From an uncultured Algibacter sp. (GTDB taxonomy: Bacteria > Bacteroidota > Bacteroidia > Flavobacteriales > Flavobacteriaceae): a stretch of DNA of 64,000 bases. The stretch is taken from NCBI GenBank assembly GCA_937958265.1, contig CALGNX010000005.1, positions 62,001 through 126,000 of the forward strand, written 5' to 3'. A program made the translations under genes and the position numbers. Shown one piece after another: positions 57,032-64,000 of the stretch. The notes beneath the pieces are model-generated. The model was not told the DNA's origin and searched no databases. It worked only from the letters and a program-made list of their open reading frames with translations. Every line of letters starts with the position of its first letter. Positions within the stretch are counted from its first letter, which is position 1.

Positions 57032-58651
57032 TTAACCCTTAGCTATTTTAAGCGTTTTTCCTGGTTTTAAATTTGTACCGCTAATACCGTTCCAATCTTT
57101 AATATTTTGCACCGAAACCCCAGAAAATTTTTGAGCAATACTCCATAGCGAATCTCCATTTTTTACAGTATAATTAATAACCTCACCAGAAATAGGTTTA
57201 ACCTTTACTAGTGCTTTGGCGGAAGAAGACCTGTTTACATTTGGTGTTCTAGGGTATATAATAAGGCGTTGGCCTATTTTTAAATTATTACCCCTTAAAC
57301 CATTCCAACGTTTAATATTACTAACTCGAACGCCATAAAGCCTTGATATTTTTCCTAAATAATCACCAGACTTTACACGGTATGTTATTTTAGCTTTGGC
57401 GTTGGATAGTTGCGGCATTGGTTTTTCGCGCTTATCAAATTCCGCTTTAGCAAAGGCATAAATTCTATCTTCGTTATTTACGAACTTACCTACTACATCG
57501 CGCGGCAATCTTAACACGTATTTTTCTCCTTTTACAAAAGGAATAATATCCAACTTGTACGATGGGTTTAAAAACTGAAGCTCCTCAATAGGTGTTCCCG
57601 TTGCTTCCGAAACTTGATCGAGCGTAATCATTTGTTTTATACGAATAGTATCTGTTTCAAAATATGCTAATTCTGGTTTGTATTTTTTAAAACCATGAGC
57701 TTCAGCATATTCAAAAATATACATGTTTGCTAAAAAGGCCGGTAAATATCCTGCCGTTTCCCGCGGTAAGTTGTGCCTAATATTCCAATAGTTTCTATAA
57801 CCTCCAGAACGCCTAATAGCCTTGCCAACATTTCCCGGACCAGAATTATACGCTGCTAAAGCCAAATCCCAATCGCCAAATATTTTATATAATTTCGACA
57901 GGTATTTTGCAGCAGCTTCTGTCGATTTTATTGGGTCGCTACGTTCATCTACATAACTACTCACATCCAAACCGTATTCCTTACCTGTGGCGAACATAAA
58001 TTGCCATAACCCTGTTGCCCCCACCCTAGATCTTGCTCGTGGTTTTAAGGCCGACTCTACAATTGCTAAATATTTAATTTCCAAAGGTATGTTATGCTTA
58101 TCTAGTTCTGCCTCGAACATAGGAAAATAAAAAGCGCTTAACGTTAGTAATTTTTGAATAGAATTTTGTCTGTTTTTTAAATACGATTTAATCACATTTT
58201 CTAACGACGGATTATACGCTACATTAAACGGAGTTTTAGCATCTAGAGCTTTTAATCGCGCCTTTAACGTATCTGTAGATAGTTCTGGATAATACACCGG
58301 TTGATAATCTAGATCTGTTACCGATTTATATATTGTATCGAATAAATGATTACTATACAACTCTTCAAACCAAGCTTTATCGAATTGTAAAACGTAATCA
58401 TCGTCTTTTAAATTAGAAATAGTAGTACTATCTGTAACTGCTGCAATAGCCTTAACGTTTTCGGTATTACTTTCAATTAAAGAATCCTTAAAAACTAAAC
58501 CTTGCTCAACCTTGGTTTTTGTAATAGTTGGGTTTTGAGTATTTATTGTATCCTTAATAACAGTGTTTGGCACTGCAATAGAGTCTTGTGTTTGAGAAAA
58601 ACAGAAACTAATGTTTACAAAACAGAGCGCTATAAAAAAACGAAAAATCAT
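57032..58651 (-). CDS. Membrane-bound lytic transglycosylase with two LysM domains (MltD-like)
   Basis: 539 residues: signal peptide (1-19), a linker, an SLT domain (about 185-300) with catalytic Glu199 in YLAIVESALKPRARS and the GATGLWQFM and AYNSGPGNV motifs, then two LysM peptidoglycan-binding domains (about 424-469 and 492-539; GDYLGKISRLYGV, GDSLWSIAQKF). It cleaves the glycan backbone of peptidoglycan to 1,6-anhydro products. Confidence 0.95.
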   Translation of the reverse strand: MIFRFFIALCFVNISFCFSQTQDSIAVPNTVIKDTINTQNPTITKTKVEQGLVFKDSLIESNTENVKAIAAVTDSTTISNLKDDDYVLQFDKAWFEELYSNHLFDTIYKSVTDLDYQPVYYPELSTDTLKARLKALDAKTPFNVAYNPSLENVIKSYLKNRQNSIQKLLTLSAFYFPMFEAELDKHNIPLEIKYLAIVESALKPRARSRVGATGLWQFMFATGKEYGLDVSSYVDERSDPIKSTEAAAKYLSKLYKIFGDWDLALAAYNSGPGNVGKAIRRSGGYRNYWNIRHNLPRETAGYLPAFLANMYIFEYAEAHGFKKYKPELAYFETDTIRIKQMITLDQVSEATGTPIEELQFLNPSYKLDIIPFVKGEKYVLRLPRDVVGKFVNNEDRIYAFAKAEFDKREKPMPQLSNAKAKITYRVKSGDYLGKISRLYGVRVSNIKRWNGLRGNNLKIGQRLIIYPRTPNVNRSSSAKALVKVKPISGEVINYTVKNGDSLWSIAQKFSGVSVQNIKDWNGISGTNLKPGKTLKIAKG

Positions 58652-58812
58652 AATTCTTTTTGTTATTTATCAAACATATTTACCTTACAGTAAAGCATTT
58701 TAAAGTATTGCTACGCGCTTAAATTTACATAGTAGAGCTAAAATCGTGTTTTTTAAGCGATTTTAAAAACTTAATTTACTTTTATTAAGTAACAACAGAT
58801 CTATCCTACAAA

Positions 58813-58846
58813 AAAACCATAGCATTTAAATGCTATGGTTTTTTAT
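58813..58846. terminator. Bidirectional terminator, perfect 34-base palindrome
   Basis: AAAAAACCATAGCATTT is followed immediately by its exact complement, ending in six Ts. It lies 37 bases past the pgk stop on the minus strand. The same hairpin would stop plus-strand transcripts. Confidence 0.9.
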
Positions 58847-58882
58847 ATTAACATATGTATTTTAAACTGTAAACTAGCTATT

Positions 58883-60070
58883 TTATGCTAAAATCGCAGC
58901 AATACCAGGCAGTGTTTTACCTTCTAAACTTTCTAGCATAGCACCACCACCAGTACTTACGTAGCTTACTTTTTTCTCAAAACCAAACTGCTTTACTGCT
59001 GCAACAGAATCGCCTCCGCCTACTAATGAGAACGCACCGTTTTTAGTTGCTTCTGCAATTGAATTTCCTAACGCAATGGTACCTTCAGCAAAACTTTCCA
59101 TTTCAAAAACACCTAGTGGCCCATTCCACAAAATTGTTTTACATTGCATAACCACATCGTGAAATAATGCTCTAGATTTTGGTCCTGCATCAACACCTTC
59201 CCAACCGTCTGGGATATCAGTAATATCCACTGTTTTTTTATTTGCATCGTTACTAAAATCATCTGCAGCAATAGTATCAACAGGAATATGAATTTGTACA
59301 TTTTTAGCCTTAGCTTGTTCTAATATCTCTAAAGCCAAAGGCATTTTATCATCCTCACATATTGAATTCCCTATTTTACCTCCTTGGGCTTTTACAAATG
59401 TAAACGCCATACCACCACCAATTATTAAATGGTCTACTTTATCTAAAATATTTTCAATAATAGTTATTTTTGAAGATACTTTTGCACCACCTAAAATAGC
59501 TAAAACAGGCTTTTCACCAGTCTCCATAACTTTACCAATACTTTCAATCTCCTGTGCTAGTAAATTTCCGAAACATTTTTTACCATCAAAAAAATCTGCA
59601 ACAATAGTGGTTGATGCATGTGCCCTGTGCGCTGTACCAAAAGCATCGTTAACATAAACATCGCCTAATTTGGATAGTTGCTCTGCGAATCCTTTATCAC
59701 CAGCAGTTTCCTCACTGTAATAACGCAAATTTTCTAATAACAAAATTTGACCTGGTTTTAAATTTGCTGCTGCAGCCTCTGCCTTTGCTCCTATGCAATC
59801 TTCAACAAATTTAACCTCTACACCTAAAACGTCTTCAACTTTATTCACAATATGTTTTAATGAAAAAGCGTCTTCAAATCCTTTTGGGCGCCCTAAGTGG
59901 GACATTAAAATACAACTCCCGCCATCTTCTAAAATTTTAATAATTGTTGGTTTTGCAGATACAATTCTTGTAGCATCCGTTACTTCAAACCCATCATTTA
60001 AAGGTACATTAAAATCCACACGGATTAGTGCTTTTTTGTTCTCAAAATTAAAATCCTTAAGCGTTTTCAT
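58883..60070 (-). CDS. pgk: Phosphoglycerate kinase
   Basis: 395 residues, normal length. RVDFNVPLNDG, HLGRPKG, ENLRYY, NDAFGTAHRAHAST, ILGGAKVSSKI, NGPLGVFE and GGGDSVAAVKQFG are all PGK signatures. It interconverts 1,3-bisphosphoglycerate and 3-phosphoglycerate with ADP/ATP in glycolysis. Single gene with promoter upstream and terminator downstream. Confidence 0.99.
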   Translation of the reverse strand: MKTLKDFNFENKKALIRVDFNVPLNDGFEVTDATRIVSAKPTIIKILEDGGSCILMSHLGRPKGFEDAFSLKHIVNKVEDVLGVEVKFVEDCIGAKAEAAAANLKPGQILLLENLRYYSEETAGDKGFAEQLSKLGDVYVNDAFGTAHRAHASTTIVADFFDGKKCFGNLLAQEIESIGKVMETGEKPVLAILGGAKVSSKITIIENILDKVDHLIIGGGMAFTFVKAQGGKIGNSICEDDKMPLALEILEQAKAKNVQIHIPVDTIAADDFSNDANKKTVDITDIPDGWEGVDAGPKSRALFHDVVMQCKTILWNGPLGVFEMESFAEGTIALGNSIAEATKNGAFSLVGGGDSVAAVKQFGFEKKVSYVSTGGGAMLESLEGKTLPGIAAILA

Positions 60071-60108
60071 TATAATTATATTTTTGATTTCTTAGTAATT
60101 GTTATTCA

Positions 60109-60116
60109 CAAATGTA
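60109..60116 (-). promoter_or_regulatory. -7 promoter element of pgk
   Basis: TACATTTG on the minus strand is an exact TAnnTTTG match, 38 bases before the ATG. The -33 position, about 19 bases upstream, reads TTTT rather than TTTG. Confidence 0.5.
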
Positions 60117-60603
60117 ACTAATTATAAATCTAATTAAAACGTGTTTGTTAACGAAACCTATTTAATTTTAAAATAATATAGCTATTATTACTCCTGTATA
60201 ATATTCTTGTAATATTAATAGTCTCATAAAAAAATATCTTTTACCAAACCAATGTTAGCACTTTACAAAAACCTAAAATAATCAATAAAGAGACTTAATA
60301 CTACATACGTTTCCAATAAAACAGTAATTACAGCTTTAATACTACCTTTTTTTATTATTAAAAACCAATTTAAATTAAACATATCTGCATGAAATGCATA
60401 AGCCTTTGTACATGTTTAGTAGATAAACAAAAAATATTTTAAGCTAGTATCACACTTACAAAATTTTGAAAAAAAATAGGAGTATATTTTTCTACCTTTT
60501 ACATGTATTTGATTTAAACACTTATTTTTTGGCTGGAGTCTAAAAAGTTAAACGATCCTTAATTTTATACTTTTTGATACGTAAATTTTTGTACGTTTGT
60601 ACT
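60117..60603. other. Intergenic region between divergent pgk and the delta-prime gene
   Basis: About 490 AT-rich bases with no supportable gene. A TACGTTTG (60592-60599), an exact -7 match, ends 4 bases before the plus-strand ATG at 60604. If used it would give an almost leaderless transcript; a weak TTTG lies only 15 bases upstream of it. Confidence 0.45.
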
Positions 60604-61761
60604 ATGCTTTTTGAAGATATTTTAGGACAAAATCACATTAAAAAACACCTCACGCAAAGTGTAGATAACGGCCGTATACCACACGCACAATTATTTATTG
60701 GGAACGAAGGCTCGGGCACATTACCAATGGCTTTAGCTTATGCACAATATATTTTGTGCGCGAATACTAATGCAGAAAACAATACTGGCAACACGAGTTG
60801 TAATTTAAAGTTTAAAAACTTCTCTCACCCAGACTTACATTTTGCTTTTCCCGTAACCACAAGTGATAAGGTGAAAAGCAAACCTGTATCTAGTTTTTAT
60901 TTAGAAGAGTGGCGTAAACTCTTAAAAGAACAGCCTTATGGCAATTTATTCGATTGGTATAAAATACTTGGTGTAGATAACAAACAAGGACTAATTAGTG
61001 TAGAAGAAGCGCAAAATATTGTAAAATCACTAACTTTAAAATCTTATGAAGGAGGCTATAAAGTTATGCTTATTTGGATGGCTGAAAAAATGCATACCGC
61101 TTGCGCCAATAAATTACTAAAACTTATTGAAGAACCGCCTAACAACACTATTTTTTTACTTATTGCAGAAGATGAAGAACAGATTATAAATACTATAAAA
61201 TCGCGTTGCCAAATACTTCATTTCCCTCCATTAGCAGAAGACGTTGTAAGAGATGGCTTAGTAAAACACTATAATGCTGACTTAAGTGTGGCCACAAAAA
61301 TCGCGCATCAATCCAATGGCAATTACAATAAAGCTTGTGATTTAGTTTATAAAGACTCCGAAGATATTCAATTTGAAACTTGGTTCATATTTTGGATTAG
61401 AAGTGCATTTAAAGCGAAGGGGAACAAATCTGCTATTTTAGATTTAATTTCATGGAGTGAAGATATTGCAAAAACAGGCCGAGAAACCCAAAAGCAATTT
61501 CTAAATTTTTGTCTTGACTTTTTTCGCCAAGCCTTAATGTTAAACTACCAAGCAACAGACCTTGTATTTTTCGAACCTAAAACCGACAAATTTAAACTTG
61601 AAAATTTTGCGCCCTTTGTGCACGGCAATAACATTATGGATATTAGTAACGAACTACAAGATGCTATTTACCATATTGAACGTAACGGTAATTCTAAAAT
61701 TATACTTACTGATTTATCTATTAAATTAACACGATTATTACATAAAAAAGAGGAGTCTTAG
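60604..61761 (+). CDS. DNA polymerase III delta-prime-like clamp-loader subunit
   Basis: 385 residues from the ATG at 60604 (a longer start 10 codons upstream lacks conservation). AAA+ clamp-loader features: DILGQNHIKKHLTQSV, RIPHAQLFIGNEGSGT (Walker A without the Lys, as in delta-prime subunits that do not bind ATP), KLLKLIEEPPNNTIFLLIAED and the sensor motif SRCQILHF. It helps load the sliding clamp for replication. Confidence 0.93.
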   Translation: MLFEDILGQNHIKKHLTQSVDNGRIPHAQLFIGNEGSGTLPMALAYAQYILCANTNAENNTGNTSCNLKFKNFSHPDLHFAFPVTTSDKVKSKPVSSFYLEEWRKLLKEQPYGNLFDWYKILGVDNKQGLISVEEAQNIVKSLTLKSYEGGYKVMLIWMAEKMHTACANKLLKLIEEPPNNTIFLLIAEDEEQIINTIKSRCQILHFPPLAEDVVRDGLVKHYNADLSVATKIAHQSNGNYNKACDLVYKDSEDIQFETWFIFWIRSAFKAKGNKSAILDLISWSEDIAKTGRETQKQFLNFCLDFFRQALMLNYQATDLVFFEPKTDKFKLENFAPFVHGNNIMDISNELQDAIYHIERNGNSKIILTDLSIKLTRLLHKKEES

Positions 61762-61801
61762 ATTATTACCCCTTCTTTTATGATTTATTAAAGTTATATT
61801 G

Positions 61802-61939
61802 TTATTTTACAATTAATAGCTTTGTAACGTTTTGATTGCTATAACTTAATTTTAGTATATGCGTACCTGGCGGTAGTGATGGTAGTATAAACAAACTCAT
61901 GTTAGTTACTATTAAAGATAAATGATATTTGTTTTTATT
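61802..61939 (-). pseudogene. Remnant of a type IX secretion C-terminal sorting domain
   Basis: On the minus strand a frame of about 45 codons ending in TAA at 61802 reads like the last part of a T9SS type A sorting domain: LPSLPPGTHILKLSY, then a short turn and VTKLLIVK at the end. In intact proteins this follows hundreds of residues, but an in-frame stop lies about 138 bases upstream and no start is present. I take it as the 3' scrap of a decayed secreted-protein gene. Confidence 0.6.
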
Positions 61940-62185
61940 TAAAGTTACTTAATTAAAATGACTTAGTGTTGCGGTTTTTTCTCAGTTGAAGTTAAGTTTC
62001 TGTTAGGTTTTAATTATAACCATTGCGTTTACTGTGATGAATTTGATTTGTTCGTTTTTTTATACTGAAGCTCTCGAAACTTCGGGGATGAAGATGTTGA
62101 TGATTAATACTACTATTGACAAATCAAAAAACGAAGGGTTGTATCTAAATAAAAATCATTTTTTATTTTTCAGTTTAAAGCATAA
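61940..62185. other. Intergenic region upstream of the sorting-domain remnant
   Basis: About 245 bases with stops in the remnant's frame and no supportable gene. It may hold further decayed sequence of the lost T9SS substrate. Confidence 0.4.
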
Positions 62186-62212
62186 AAAAGCCAAGCTATT
62201 TACTTGGCTTTT
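62186..62212 (-). terminator. Rho-independent terminator of the OmpH-like gene
   Basis: AAAAGCCAAG pairs with CTTGGCTTTT across a 7-base loop; on the minus strand it ends in a run of Ts. It starts 23 bases after the OmpH-like stop at 62235. Confidence 0.85.
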
Positions 62213-62234
62213 AATTATTTGTGTTTTTTTTATT

Positions 62235-62762
62235 TTATTCCTTTTTATAACCTGCATTAAGCGCATCCAAAATAGTTTGCGTTAAATCCCCTTGTTCTGC
62301 TCCATACATAATAGTAGCAGCTGCATCACTCGTTCCTAAAATATAATCATAACTGTTAGTTTTTCCATAATTCTTAACAAAATCCTTTACAGTTACTATA
62401 ACAGAATCAATTTCCGATTGAAATTCCTTTGTTATTTTTTGTTGTTCTGTTTGCATTTGTTGCTGTAATTTTTGCTGTTTTTGCTGTAAACCAACCATAA
62501 GCTCCTCTGCCTTTTTCCTGTTACTCTTTGCTATACGTTGCGCTTCTTTCTGTGCTTTTAATGCTTCTGCCTGAAATGCCTGGCTAATACTATCTGCTCT
62601 TTTTCTAAAAGCTTCTTCCTTTAATTGGTAACGAGCTTCAAGATCCTTCTTTTCTTGATAATCATTAATTAAAGTACCATTATTTACAAATGCTATTTTG
62701 TTCGACTTTTCACAAGATGCGAAAACTAATAGTACTAAGGCTGCGTAAATTACATTTTTCAT
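62235..62762 (-). CDS. OmpH/Skp family periplasmic chaperone, lipoprotein form
   Basis: 175 residues with a lipoprotein signal (VFASC, Cys17), a short beta start (KIAFVNNGTLINDYQEK), and a long Lys/Gln/Glu/Ala coiled coil (about 45-130) forming the tentacles of Skp/OmpH, then a C-terminal segment. Skp escorts unfolded outer-membrane proteins; the membrane anchor is an unusual feature common in Bacteroidetes copies. Monocistronic, with its own terminator. Confidence 0.9.
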   Translation of the reverse strand: MKNVIYAALVLLVFASCEKSNKIAFVNNGTLINDYQEKKDLEARYQLKEEAFRKRADSISQAFQAEALKAQKEAQRIAKSNRKKAEELMVGLQQKQQKLQQQMQTEQQKITKEFQSEIDSVIVTVKDFVKNYGKTNSYDYILGTSDAAATIMYGAEQGDLTQTILDALNAGYKKE

Positions 62763-63093
62763 AAAAATTGATTATTTTGATTTTTTTTTAAATCCGGACA
62801 AAAATAATAAAGTAAAGATTAATAGTGCTTCAAATTATTTTGATTTTAACACATAACATATAACTTTAGTTTATTTTATCAATTCCTATTTCTGTAATAT
62901 ATTTTATTAAATATTAAAAGGTAACTTGTTTTAAAAAATTAAAAAATCAGGTTTATAACTAAAAATTATAATAAAACATACTACAATAGTTATCTGTTAT
63001 AAAAAACAAGGCTCTAGGAGTCGTTTTAAAGGCTATTATAAAAAATACAGACATAGTTTATCACTAAACAAACAAAACACCACCAAACACCTT
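62763..63093. other. Intergenic region
   Basis: About 330 AT-rich bases. An exact -7 TATTTTTG for the OmpH-like gene lies at 62799-62806 (minus strand, 36 bases before the ATG), but the nearest TTTG upstream is 24 bases away, too far for a standard -33. Nothing else recognised. Confidence 0.45.
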
Positions 63094-63942
63094 TTAAATT
63101 TGGTTTTTAACATTTTTAATAATATAAATTAAAGAAGAAGCCTCTTTAGAGCTTAATGCTTTAATATTTGATAACAATCCACGCCATACACCCTGTATAG
63201 GTTTTAACGTTCCTGTTTTATATTTCTCTGAAAGCATACTTACGTAAAAAGCATCGAACCACATAGGCTTAACTTTATTTACCTTTAAGCCTTCTTTTAA
63301 AACTAGCTTAGCAATTGAATCTTGATTAAAATGATAAAGATGCCTTGGCACATCAAAAGCAGCCCAATACTGCTTGTAATATTCAGCATCGTAACTTTTA
63401 TAATTAGGCACCGCAATTATTAAAGTACCATTTGGCTTTAACAACTTTTTAATAATAGAAATGTGGTTTTCCAAATTTGGTAAATGTTCCAAGACGTGCC
63501 ATAAAGTAATAACATCAAAACTATTTGGTTTTAAGGTAAAAAGCTCTTCAGCATCAAAAACTACATTATTTGTTTTTTTATTGGCAAGTGCTCTAGCTTG
63601 TTTATTTGGTTCAATACCCGACACCTTCCAGTTATTTCGCAACGCTATTTTTAGAAAATCTCCTGTACCACAACCAATATCTAAAAGACTTTTGCCATCT
63701 AAAACACAAGTATTAATTAATTTTAATTTATTTTTTAATGATAGCAATCTTACCAAATGATAGACCTTTTCAAAAAGATTTCTTTTAGAATCGGTATGTG
63801 AAATATAATCTTCACTTTCATAATATCGGGGTAATTTATCATCTAAAGGCTTTGGAGATGTTTCTAAAAACCCATATTCCAAATTCTTAACTAGCGTAAA
63901 CTCTTCTCCTGAAACCGAATAATCTTTTACTTTTAATAGCAT
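63094..63942 (-). CDS. Class I SAM-dependent methyltransferase
   Basis: 282 residues from the ATG at 63942 (a TTG 4 codons upstream is possible). Motif I LDIGCGTGDFLKIAL, acidic loop after strand 2 (SGIEPN), and WHVLEHLPNLENH are typical of the Methyltransf_11/23 group found with LPS and secondary-metabolite genes. An N-terminal segment (about 1-80) with YESEDYISHTD is common to the sugar- or polysaccharide-linked subgroup. The substrate is unknown. Confidence 0.88.
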   Translation of the reverse strand: MLLKVKDYSVSGEEFTLVKNLEYGFLETSPKPLDDKLPRYYESEDYISHTDSKRNLFEKVYHLVRLLSLKNKLKLINTCVLDGKSLLDIGCGTGDFLKIALRNNWKVSGIEPNKQARALANKKTNNVVFDAEELFTLKPNSFDVITLWHVLEHLPNLENHISIIKKLLKPNGTLIIAVPNYKSYDAEYYKQYWAAFDVPRHLYHFNQDSIAKLVLKEGLKVNKVKPMWFDAFYVSMLSEKYKTGTLKPIQGVWRGLLSNIKALSSKEASSLIYIIKNVKNQI

Positions 63943-64000
63943 TTTTATAATCAATTAATATTTTAATACTCTTTTTTTTATTTAACTAAAAACAAAGCTA

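Noticed and set aside
61741-61790. Possible terminator after the delta-prime gene
   Set aside because: The candidate arms (AGAGGAGT and ACCCCTTCT) pair imperfectly and overlap the stop codon; too weak to list.
62034-62285. Plus-strand 83-codon reading frame
   Set aside because: It runs across the OmpH-like gene's terminator and into the 3' end of that gene on the other strand; no resemblance to a known protein and no promoter.

Overview
The window is a stretch of AT-rich chromosome from a member of the Bacteroidetes, very probably the family Flavobacteriaceae. Three things point there: genes typical of the group (gliding/type IX secretion lipoprotein PorW/SprE, DUF4292, DUF4254, DUF4837, DUF6427 and DUF6341-like proteins), an ATP synthase operon without atpD and atpC, and promoters of the Bacteroidetes TTTG / TAnnTTTG type. 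No tRNA, rRNA, CRISPR array, prophage or complete insertion sequence was seen. Family names and genus-level statements come from memory of these families; no database search was run.

Layout. 1-2.6 kb: 3'-truncated two-domain M16 peptidase lipoprotein. 3.1-9.7 kb: minus-strand operon of a flippase, dUTPase, sugar nucleotidyltransferase, TPR protein, DUF4292 lipoprotein and an EnvC-like LytM factor, interrupted by a GC-rich intergenic repeat. 9.7-11.5 kb: small accessory island with a MITE-like repeat, a frameshifted lipoprotein gene, an imperfect inverted repeat and an orphan lipoprotein. 11.5-20.4 kb: atpG-A-H-F-E-B, preceded by an AtpI/AtpZ-like protein, a small membrane protein, bactofilin and porW/sprE. 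20.8-28.1 kb: a PadR regulator and its membrane partner, a three-domain ferredoxin reductase, a second MITE copy, a GT9 glycosyltransferase, DUF4254, DUF6427, DUF6341 and purD.

28.3-51.3 kb is a large surface-polysaccharide locus. It holds a PaaK/CapK-like adenylate enzyme, WecB, glycosyltransferases, the initiating polyprenyl-phosphate sugar transferase, UDP-xylose synthase, Gmd/Rmd, a further epimerase, two Wzy/WaaL-like membrane proteins, an acyltransferase, a Wzx flippase, the rmlABCD set for dTDP-rhamnose and two tandem Wzz-like proteins. Embedded in it is a nonulosonic (sialic-type) acid module. This consists of a NeuB without the C-terminal SAF domain, a CMP-sugar synthetase fused to a KdsC-type HAD phosphatase, and an unannotated protein with sialyltransferase-like EDG, HP and ST motifs. 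I regard this module as the most interesting content: it suggests a 9-phosphate route to the CMP-activated sugar and names a candidate transferase.

51.3-64 kb returns to conserved chromosome: a DUF6909-like protein with a nucleosidase-like C-terminal half, a GH3-family enzyme, an active-type M23 peptidase, TatA, a DUF4837 lipoprotein, a LysM lytic transglycosylase, pgk, a DNA polymerase III delta-prime-like protein, a degenerate T9SS sorting-domain remnant, an OmpH/Skp-like lipoprotein and a methyltransferase.
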